Shown here: in pieces, positions 1 to 5,319 of the stretch
Numbering within the stretch: position 1 is the first letter of the stretch
How the letters are laid out: each line of letters opens with the position of its first letter
Assembly: GCA_023450535.1 (NCBI GenBank)
Contig: JAEXGX010000130.1
Span: 1-6,158 of the forward strand
From: Pseudomonadota bacterium
Lineage (GTDB): Bacteria; Desulfobacterota; Desulfovibrionia; Desulfovibrionales; Desulfovibrionaceae
Reading direction: 5' to 3'
Length of the DNA: 6,158 bases
The notes under the pieces: generated by a model
The model's database searches: none
What the model was told of the DNA's origin: nothing
The model's input: the letters and a program-made list of their open reading frames with translations, nothing else
Made by a program: the position numbers and the translations under genes

Positions 1-64
1 GTAGAGCATTCAATATCGAAATGATCTGGCCTTGCGGCAACAAACACCCCGGCGGAACGAGTCT

Positions 65-1156
65 ATGATAACGCATGCCGAAAAATTCGAAAATACCCGG
101 CACAGAGAATATTCGCTGGGCGTAGCACTTCTTGCTGCCGTGGCCCTGTATTTTTTCAAGCCGGATACGATTTCCACCCTGCTCCTGCTTAATGTGCTGG
201 CCGTCTTTTCCATTCTGTACAGCGCATTCAGCGTGGTGCGGCATGCGGACGTGCTGGCTCACCGTTTCGGTGAGCCGTATGGCTCGCTTATTCTAAGCCT
301 TGCCATTGTCATTTTGGAAGCTGGCATGATCGCTACGCTCATGCTTTCCGGAGCGGCAGGTGAAACCATGATGCGCGACACCATCTACTCGGTGCTCATC
401 ATCGTCATGAGCGGGCTTGTCGGTCTGTCTCTCATGCTGGGCGGAGTACGGTACAAGAGTCAGAATTTCAACTCTATGGGCATAAAGCATTATCTTATGT
501 CCATCATTCCTCTGGCGCTGATCGTACTTGCTCTGCCCGCCACACTGAAAGACGGTAGCCTCACAACAGCCCAACTGACGGCCATAGCAACGTGTTGCGC
601 CTTTGTGTATTACATGTTTCTACGCATCCAGACCGTGACGCACCGCCGCTTTTTTGTACACGAAGCTGAAGACGGAGACGACGGCGGGCACGGCAAACCG
701 TCGTCTCACGGCACGCCCTGGCATTTCGCATGGCTGGGAATCCACCTTGCGGCAGTTATCGGCATCACCAAAATGAACAGTTATCCGCTTGAACAAATTC
801 TGAGTACGGTGAATGCGCCGCCCGCCTTTGCCGGGTTCCTCATTGCCGTACTGATACTTTCCCCCGAATCAACGGCCGCGCTGGGTGCAGTCATGCGCGG
901 CCAGGCCCAGAGAGCCATGAATCTGCTGCTGGGCGCGGTGCTGGCGACCATTTCTCTGACCGTGCCGCTGGTTGTGGGCATTGCCGTTCTTACCGGGCAA
1001 AACATCATTCTGGGCCTGCCCCTGCCCAATATCCTGCTTCTGTTCACCACGCTCATTCTATGCCAAACGTCGCTGACCGGCGGAAGAACCAATGCGCACA
1101 GCGGTTCCGCCCACCTGATCATCTTCGTGATGTACGTGATGCTGATTTTCAACTGA
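65..1156 (+). CDS. chaA: ChaA-type Ca2+(Na+/K+)/H+ antiporter
   Basis: Inner-membrane cation/proton antiporter of the CaCA superfamily; characterised ChaA proteins export Ca2+, Na+ or K+ in exchange for protons and help in alkaline or salt stress. At 363 residues it is close to E. coli ChaA (366). About ten or eleven hydrophobic segments fall into two halves. Repeat 1 carries HRFGEPYG (residues 66-73) and then LAIVILEAG with Glu85; repeat 2 carries LSPES with Glu268, then RGQAQRAMNLLLGAVLA and LTVPL. These paired acidic motifs are the family signature. The halves are joined by a His/Asp/Glu/Gly-rich loop after FLRIQTVTHRRFFV, resembling the acidic linker of cation exchangers. I chose ATG 65 over an in-frame TTG at 32 because it gives a family-typical N-terminus; the ribosome site (GGCGGA) is weak. 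The transported ion cannot be read from sequence. Confidence 0.88.
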   Translation: MITHAEKFENTRHREYSLGVALLAAVALYFFKPDTISTLLLLNVLAVFSILYSAFSVVRHADVLAHRFGEPYGSLILSLAIVILEAGMIATLMLSGAAGETMMRDTIYSVLIIVMSGLVGLSLMLGGVRYKSQNFNSMGIKHYLMSIIPLALIVLALPATLKDGSLTTAQLTAIATCCAFVYYMFLRIQTVTHRRFFVHEAEDGDDGGHGKPSSHGTPWHFAWLGIHLAAVIGITKMNSYPLEQILSTVNAPPAFAGFLIAVLILSPESTAALGAVMRGQAQRAMNLLLGAVLATISLTVPLVVGIAVLTGQNIILGLPLPNILLLFTTLILCQTSLTGGRTNAHSGSAHLIIFVMYVMLIFN

Positions 1157-1174
1157 CCACTGTCATGAATTCAA

Positions 1175-1196
1175 CGGCCTGTCCCGGCCGGCTTTT
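1175..1196 (+). terminator. possible weak intrinsic terminator after chaA
   Basis: CGGCC (1175-1179) pairs with GGCCG (1186-1190) across a six-base loop, and GC then TTTT follows. It lies 18 bases past the antiporter stop codon. The stem has only five pairs and the U-tract only four bases, so this is a marginal terminator. It is reported because nothing better lies in the 192-base gap before the chemoreceptor. Confidence 0.3.
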
Positions 1197-1226
1197 CAGA
1201 GGGATATAGCTTTTCAGGCGGAAATG

Positions 1227-1254
1227 TTGCTGGCCTGCCGCGCGAAAATATCAT
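1227..1254 (+). promoter_or_regulatory. candidate sigma-70 promoter for the chemoreceptor
   Basis: TTGCTG (1227-1232) and TATCAT (1249-1254) are separated by 16 bases, about 95 bases before the chemoreceptor start. The -10 matches the consensus at five of six positions; the -35 matches only its TTG. I looked for sigma-54 (GGCAC with GC twelve bases on) and sigma-28 elements in this gap and found none with correct spacing. Confidence 0.28.
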
Positions 1255-1348
1255 ACATGAAGGTATTGTCCGTTCCGGCACGGAGTATGGGCACCACAGC
1301 TCTTTGCCACAGCCGGACACAACTTCTCTGTTCCGGGGGCCAATCTGT

Positions 1349-3427
1349 ATGTTTTCCAGCATCACCTTTCGTCTCAATGCCTTTGTCATCGGACTGCTGG
1401 CACTGTGTACGCTCGGCATCACGGTCGTGGGCGGCAGTATTTCCGGCGCGTCGCTGGAAGCTCAGGTGAGAGAAACCACCCTTCCCGCACTCATGGAAAA
1501 CGTCGCGGGCATGGTGGATCAGGAGCTGATCGGACCTGTGCGTACGCTGGAAACTCTGGCCAAGAACCCTTTTTTCCTAACCTGGCTCGCTGAAGGCGGC
1601 AATGAAGCTCAGGCTCCTCTGATTTTTTCCATGGGCCGTGAGGTCATGAAACAGTACCGCACCGGCGGGCTGAATGTCGTGCTGCGCGATAACCTGCGCT
1701 ATTTCAACCTGGACGGGCAGTCGGAAAAAGTCTTCACTACCAACCGAGAACGTGACCCCTGGTTCTTCGAATTTGAAGAAAGCGGCAAGCCGCTGGGCGT
1801 GAACATCCACGCGGCAGACGATCCCCTCTACCCCGGCATGGCCTTTTTCAACCGTCGCATCGAGCGTGAGGGAAAGTTCGCCGGGGTTATTTCCACCGGA
1901 ATGAAGGTGGAATCGTTCATCTCCAAGCTTGGAGAAACGAGCATCGGCACAAAGGGCGTAACCATGCTGGCTCGTGCCGACGGAACGCTGTTGGCCCATA
2001 ACGACAAGAGTTTGATCGGCAAGAACCTCTCTGCCCTGCCCGGTTACGCGAGCATATCTTCTTCCATCCTGCGAGGCGACACGACCCGTTTCGAGTATAT
2101 CAACACGGCAGGAGATCGCATTCTGGTGAACGCGCGGCCCGTTCCCATCCTGGATATGGTTCTGGTATGCGAAGCCAATCTTGACGAACTGCTTGCGGGC
2201 ATAAACGAGGCCAAGTGGTACGCGACGGGAATGGGACTGCTATTCATCGTGCTGGCCGGAATCGCAGGCTACCTGCTCATCCGCACCATCACCCGCCCGC
2301 TCAAGAATATTATCTCCTTTGCCGAACTCACGACGATGCGCCGGGAAGGCGACGACGACTCACTGCCGCAGGGCTATGACGAGCTGGAGCGCCGGAAGGA
2401 TGAACTGGGAACTCTGGCCAGAGCCTTGCACTCCATGGTGAGCAGTCTGCGGGAAACTTCCGCTCTGGCACGGAAAGAATCTGACAAGGCGCGGGAAGAA
2501 TCCGCCCGCACCAAAGAAGCCATGCAGAAAGTGGGCATTTCCCAAAAAGAGGCCGAAGCGCGTGCCCTCCGGCTCATGGATGTGGCAAACCGTCTGGCAT
2601 CCGTGGCCGATGTGGTTTCCACAGCTTCCATCGCGCTGGAGAAACATGTACGCATGGCCGAGGAAGGCGCCCGTATTCAGGCCGCTCAGGTGGGAGAAAC
2701 CGCCTCTGCCATGACCGCGATGAATGCCACCGTGCTTGAAGTGGCGCAAAATGCCGCCAACGCCTCTGATGCTTCCGCCACAACCCGCCAGCGGGCCGAG
2801 AACGGAGCAAGCGTGGTGCGCCGCGCAGTGAGCAGTATCAAGCTTCTGCAACAACAGTCCGCAGCCCTGAAAGGCGATATGGAAAAACTGGATCAGAGTG
2901 CTCAATCCATTTCGCAAATCATGGGCCTGATTTCTGATATTGCGGATCAGACCAATCTGCTCGCTCTGAACGCCGCTATTGAGGCCGCCCGCGCAGGCGA
3001 TGCCGGGCGGGGCTTCGCCGTGGTGGCGGACGAAGTACGCAAACTGGCGGAAAAAACCATGATTTCCACTGTGGATGTGGGCAACGCTATCCGCGATATC
3101 AGAGAAAACGCCGATACCAGCATGGCCCGCATGGACGAAGCCATGAACACCATAAGCGACGCCACAACGCTGGCCACGGAATCCGGCGAGGCTCTCGGCG
3201 AGATTGTCACACTTATGGACGACACCGCGCGGCAGGTACACAGCATCGCCACTGCAGCCGATGCGCAATCCGCTTCCAGCGGAAAGATCAACCAGGCTAT
3301 CGGGCAAATGAACGAAATCTCGCAAGAAACCGCCCAAGCCATGCGTGAAGCCACGCAGGCCGTAGAAGACCTGAGCATTCAGGCTCATGAACTAAGTAAA
3401 CTCATTGCCGACATGAAAACACGCTGA
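1349..3427 (+). CDS. methyl-accepting chemotaxis protein with dCACHE-like periplasmic sensor
   Basis: Membrane chemoreceptor of 692 residues that passes periplasmic ligand binding to CheA/CheW. TM1 is about residues 7-30. The periplasmic sensor (about 31-285) contains RDPWF (135-139) and a membrane-proximal lobe with ARADGTLLAHNDKSLIGKNL, both typical of double CACHE sensors. TM2 starts near Trp290 (YATGMGLLFIVLAGIAGYLL) and is followed by ITRPLKNI and a HAMP region with a charged insert (REGDDDSLPQGYDELERRKDE). A long Ala/Glu-rich coiled coil leads to the signalling hairpin tip, IADQTNLLALNAAIEAARAG then GRGFAVVADEVRKLAEK (about 531-575). The protein ends in LSKLIADMKTR, without a CheR/CheB-tethering NWxxF pentapeptide. 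ATG 1349 is preferred over an in-frame TTG at 1304 because it places a short charged N-terminus before TM1; a GGGGG stretch lies about ten bases upstream. The ligand is unknown. Confidence 0.93.
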   Translation: MFSSITFRLNAFVIGLLALCTLGITVVGGSISGASLEAQVRETTLPALMENVAGMVDQELIGPVRTLETLAKNPFFLTWLAEGGNEAQAPLIFSMGREVMKQYRTGGLNVVLRDNLRYFNLDGQSEKVFTTNRERDPWFFEFEESGKPLGVNIHAADDPLYPGMAFFNRRIEREGKFAGVISTGMKVESFISKLGETSIGTKGVTMLARADGTLLAHNDKSLIGKNLSALPGYASISSSILRGDTTRFEYINTAGDRILVNARPVPILDMVLVCEANLDELLAGINEAKWYATGMGLLFIVLAGIAGYLLIRTITRPLKNIISFAELTTMRREGDDDSLPQGYDELERRKDELGTLARALHSMVSSLRETSALARKESDKAREESARTKEAMQKVGISQKEAEARALRLMDVANRLASVADVVSTASIALEKHVRMAEEGARIQAAQVGETASAMTAMNATVLEVAQNAANASDASATTRQRAENGASVVRRAVSSIKLLQQQSAALKGDMEKLDQSAQSISQIMGLISDIADQTNLLALNAAIEAARAGDAGRGFAVVADEVRKLAEKTMISTVDVGNAIRDIRENADTSMARMDEAMNTISDATTLATESGEALGEIVTLMDDTARQVHSIATAADAQSASSGKINQAIGQMNEISQETAQAMREATQAVEDLSIQAHELSKLIADMKTR

Positions 3428-3439
3428 CGGCCCGGCTGC

Positions 3440-3501
3440 TTTAACCAGATCAGCCCCTGCGTAAATTTCTCGAAATTCGTGCAGGGGCTGATCTGGTTAA
3501 A
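3440..3501. repeat. perfect 21-bp inverted repeat (62-nt hairpin) after the chemoreceptor
   Basis: Bases 3440-3460 are the exact reverse complement of 3481-3501. The 20-base interior can fold further (AATTTC 3464-3469 with GAAATT 3472-3477), so almost the whole element is paired. It begins 12 bases after the chemoreceptor stop and separates it from a minus-strand gene remnant, the usual place for a bidirectional terminator. However, the plus strand continues with an A-run (to 3506) and the minus strand with no T-run, so neither orientation gives a canonical intrinsic terminator. It could be a 3'-end stabilising hairpin, a Rho-linked site or a REP-like repeat copy. Confidence 0.85.
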
Positions 3502-3511
3502 AAAAACGCCT

Positions 3512-3806
3512 CTACCACCCGTAATCGGTAAAAATGCCGGTGATGGTGCAGCCCATGTGCAGGAGGTTGATATCGGCAGGAGACAAGGCGAGGTCTTTCA
3601 AATCATCCCAGCTTTAAAATCCACCAGGAGCATCCCGTAGCGCGATGATCTTGTCCGCAACATCCGGCTCCAGTATGCAGGAATCCATACGTTGCTCTGT
3701 TCAGCTCATGCGCGACCGCTTCGGAATCGATAGCGTGAAGCTCGGGCGCAAATACGGCACAGGACAGAACCAGAGCAAAAGCGGCAAACCAGTATTTCCT
3801 CTTCCT
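3512..3806 (-). pseudogene. decayed small secreted helix-hairpin-helix (ComEA-like) protein
   Basis: Translation of the minus strand from 3806 gives RKRKYWFAAFALVLSCAVF followed by APELHA, a convincing Sec signal peptide, then DSEAVAHELNRATYGFLH. Around 3674 the homology moves to another frame (consistent with one extra base), which reads LEPDVADKIIALRDAPGGF, an in-frame TAA at 3616-3614, then SWDDLKDLALSPADINLL and a natural-looking stop at 3514-3512. The joined product resembles ComEA-type helix-hairpin-helix domains (xxEL...A.KII..R...GGFKSxxDL), which bind DNA non-specifically. TAA for AAA at the expected Lys of GGFKSW is a single substitution. No start codon survives: TGA lies immediately upstream of the first Arg codon. 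The remnant therefore has three lesions. The signal peptide and domain are seen directly; the family call is from memory of the consensus. Confidence 0.55.
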
Positions 3807-3807
3807 T

Positions 3808-3873
3808 CAGGGGTTATTTCTCAATACCCGACATGCATGTACGCAGTCGGGAAGAATTGAGAAACAGCCCCTG
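3808..3873. repeat. long imperfect hairpin upstream of the decayed gene
   Basis: Nested complementary blocks form a 66-nt hairpin: CAGGGG (3808-3813) with CCCCTG (3868-3873), TTTCTCAAT (3817-3825) with ATTGAGAAA (3856-3864), CCCGAC (3827-3832) with GTCGGG (3846-3851), and TGC (3834-3836) with GCA (3843-3845) closing a six-base loop. About 26 pairs form with small internal loops. On the minus strand it sits directly before an AAGGAAGAGG ribosome-site-like sequence, so it would lie in the leader of the decayed secreted-protein gene. No T-run follows it on either strand. It shares CAGCCCCTG with the 3440-3501 hairpin. Confidence 0.7.
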
Positions 3874-3884
3874 GTGTTGAAAGG

Positions 3885-3998
3885 CCACGTTTCTTTTTGT
3901 CAACTTTTCTCTATTGATCATCCTCTTCCTGCAAGAAAAATATAAGATTAACGAAATGTATTTTTGAACTTTAATACACTATTATACCATGTTAGATT
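3885..3998 (+). promoter_or_regulatory. AT-rich stretch, likely promoter region of the LysR-type gene
   Basis: Base composition drops sharply to AT-rich between the hairpin and the regulator, as expected of a control region. It contains -10-like hexamers TATAAG (3941-3946) and TATTAT (3980-3985), and -35-like TTGTCA (3897-3902), TTGATC (3914-3919) and TTGAAC (3964-3969). No pair has 16-18 base spacing, so I do not assign a specific promoter. The rest of the 3874-4158 gap holds no recognisable gene. Confidence 0.35.
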
Positions 3999-4098
3999 CA
4001 TTACCAAGGTCATGGCTTTCCTCTTTTTCAGCCTCGACACCGTGCTTTTGGCATGGTATGCTAGAGACATAAGACTGCTGCCAACGTCGGTAGTGGCA

Positions 4099-4116
4099 CC
4101 CCCCCCCCAAAAAAAA
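4099..4116. repeat. C10-A8 homopolymer tract upstream of the LysR-type start
   Basis: Ten consecutive C (4099-4108) run directly into eight consecutive A (4109-4116), followed by GC and GGGGG (4119-4123) that can pair with five of the Cs in several registers. The tract ends 42 bases before the preferred start codon of the regulator and is in frame with an upstream extension of that gene. Tracts of this length are classical sites of slipped-strand length variation in bacteria. Whether this one varies cannot be seen from one sequence. Confidence 0.9.
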
Positions 4117-4158
4117 GCGGGGGCATCTTATGCAGCATACTCCAGATGGGGGGCGGCC

Positions 4159-5097
4159 ATGCATGATTTCAATGCCGGTCTTATCCAATACTTCCGCCCG
4201 TTTTATTATGTAGCTGAAACGGGTAGCATACGTTGTGCCGCTTCCATTCTGAACCTGACCCCTTCCGCCGTCAGCCAGCAAATCCAGAAGTTGGAAGAGG
4301 CGCTCGGCATGCCGCTGTTTGACCGCCGTCAGGGCCGCACCTTACGCCTTTTGCCCGCAGGGAAAGCGTTACTGACGCGTATCCCGTCGCTGGAAGCGGC
4401 ACTTGCCCAGTTGCGGAATGAGCTCCAGAATCTTCAGGAAAACGAGAAACCCATCCGAGTCGGTATTCTGATCCAACTGCATGCCCGGATGCTGAAAAGC
4501 ATCGCCGATTACGTTGAAATATACCAGGATACCTCTTTTTTCCTGCATACCGGAGAAGGCAATACGCTTTGCCGCGAACTTCTGGCCGGGGAACTGGATC
4601 TCGCGCTGGTCTTTCACGAGCACCTGCCGCCCTCCATAAAAGGAGAGCCGCTTTTATCCGCTCCGCTCATCCTGCTCGTCCATCAGGATCTGATCAGGGA
4701 TATGGGAGATTCTCCCCCACTTGAGTTCTTGCGCAGTCTGCCCGTGATTTATGTTTCCGGGGGCCGCAGGATCCCTACTCTGGACGCCTATGCCACAGCC
4801 GGGCTGACCGCCCGAAAACGCCTGACGGTGGAAAGCCCGATATGGGCGGTGGAAGCCGTGCGTCTCAAACTGGGAGCCGCCCTCCTCAACACGCTGGTTC
4901 TGCCGGATGATATGACCGGACTGAAAGCTTATCCTTTCGGTCCCGCCATGCTTCCGCGCCGGATCGTCCTGGCCGGGACGCCGGAAGGATCACTGTCTTC
5001 CGAAGTTTCACGCTTCATGCATCATATCAGGACCACATGGAAGGATCAGACGGTGCTGATACCAGAACAATTCATCAAAAATTCCTTTATGGTTTGA
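4159..5097 (+). CDS. LysR-type transcriptional regulator
   Basis: A 312-residue LysR-family regulator, close to the usual 300. The N-terminal winged helix-turn-helix is clear: FYYVAETGSIRCAASILNL (residues 15-33), TPSAVSQQIQKLEEALG (34-50) and PLFDRRQGRTLRLLPAGKAL (52-71). A linker helix with QLRNELQNLQ follows, then a periplasmic-binding-protein-like effector domain from about IRVGILIQL, with LLAGELDLALVF and a conserved-looking hydrophobic core to the C-terminus. ATG 4159 is chosen because it places the helix-turn-helix at the standard position; a G-run (4148-4153) lies just upstream. The frame is open further back to 3952 and includes ATG 4012, but that extension (MAFLFFSLDTVLLAWYARD...) is hydrophobic and unlike LysR proteins. 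It lies upstream of and co-oriented with the TRAP binding-protein gene, which it may regulate; the coinducer is unknown. Confidence 0.9.
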   Translation: MHDFNAGLIQYFRPFYYVAETGSIRCAASILNLTPSAVSQQIQKLEEALGMPLFDRRQGRTLRLLPAGKALLTRIPSLEAALAQLRNELQNLQENEKPIRVGILIQLHARMLKSIADYVEIYQDTSFFLHTGEGNTLCRELLAGELDLALVFHEHLPPSIKGEPLLSAPLILLVHQDLIRDMGDSPPLEFLRSLPVIYVSGGRRIPTLDAYATAGLTARKRLTVESPIWAVEAVRLKLGAALLNTLVLPDDMTGLKAYPFGPAMLPRRIVLAGTPEGSLSSEVSRFMHHIRTTWKDQTVLIPEQFIKNSFMV

Positions 5098-5099
5098 AA

Positions 5100-5117
5100 C
5101 CTCCCCCTTCAGGGAGG
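5100..5117. repeat. short hairpin directly after the LysR-type gene
   Basis: CCTCCC (5100-5105) pairs with GGGAGG (5112-5117) over a six-base loop, starting two bases past the regulator stop codon. The position suggests a transcript end, but GGC and AATCC follow instead of a U-tract. It may act together with the larger hairpin at 5120-5183. Confidence 0.5.
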
Positions 5118-5119
5118 GG

Positions 5120-5183
5120 CAATCCGCACGCCCCCTATCCGTCGGCTGCGGAGTCAGTTGGCGGATGGGGCGACTGTGGATTG
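5120..5183. repeat. 64-nt long imperfect hairpin between regulator and TRAP gene
   Basis: Four nested blocks pair in order: CAATCCGCA (5120-5128) with TGTGGATTG (5175-5183, one G-U), CGCCCC (5129-5134) with GGGGCG (5167-5172), ATCCG (5137-5141) with CGGAT (5162-5166), and TCGGCTG (5142-5148) with CAGTTGG (5155-5161, three G-U). This gives 27 pairs interrupted only by two two-base bulges. The downstream bases are AAACATACTG, so it is not a canonical intrinsic terminator. It may be a REP-like intergenic repeat or a processing/stabilising structure between the two genes. Confidence 0.75.
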
Positions 5184-5319
5184 AAACATACTGTAAAATT
5201 GTTCTGTACACCTGTTTATTTTTTCTTGTTTGACTTATGTGCTTTAATTCACTCTATTCAATATAACGTGACCCGAAGAAGCTCAGAATACAGGCAACCT
5301 TGAACAGAAGGAGTTTTGC
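5184..5319 (+). promoter_or_regulatory. leader and probable promoter region of the TRAP binding-protein gene
   Basis: An AT-rich segment preceding the TRAP gene. TTGACT (5230-5235) is a good -35; the best -10 choices are TCTATT (5253-5258, 17-base spacing, four of six matches) and TATTCA (5255-5260, 19-base spacing). TATAAC (5262-5267) is a better hexamer but lies too far away for that -35. Upstream, TGTA (5192-5195) and TACA (5207-5210) form a dyad with an 11-base spacer that could be an operator for a dimeric regulator. A strong ribosome site, AAGGAG (5308-5313), lies six bases before the ATG. Confidence 0.4.

Noticed and set aside
3..68. Open frame from the window edge ending at TGA 66-68, overlapping the antiporter ATG as ATGA; might be the end of an upstream coupled gene.
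   Set aside because: Only 21 codons are visible, with no recognisable protein character. An open frame of this length is expected by chance.
1277..1308. GGCACG and GGGCACC followed by TTTGCC upstream of the chemoreceptor, resembling sigma-54 elements.
   Set aside because: The GG-to-GC distance is wrong for both possible -24 elements (twelve bases are required), and no GC dinucleotide falls at the correct place.
2360..3388. Long minus-strand open frame of 342 codons opposite the chemoreceptor signalling domain.
   Set aside because: It is Gly/His/Cys-rich with no domain, and is the expected shadow of the Ala/Glu-rich coiled-coil coding sequence on the other strand.
3645..3860. Plus-strand open frame of 71 codons in the gap before the LysR-type gene.
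   Set aside because: No ribosome site and no recognisable motif. It runs antisense to the better supported secreted-protein remnant and ends inside a hairpin.
3440..3873. The two hairpins around the pseudogene as terminal repeats of an insertion sequence.
   Set aside because: No transposase remnant lies between them, no target-site duplication is visible, and the two elements share only a nine-base core.
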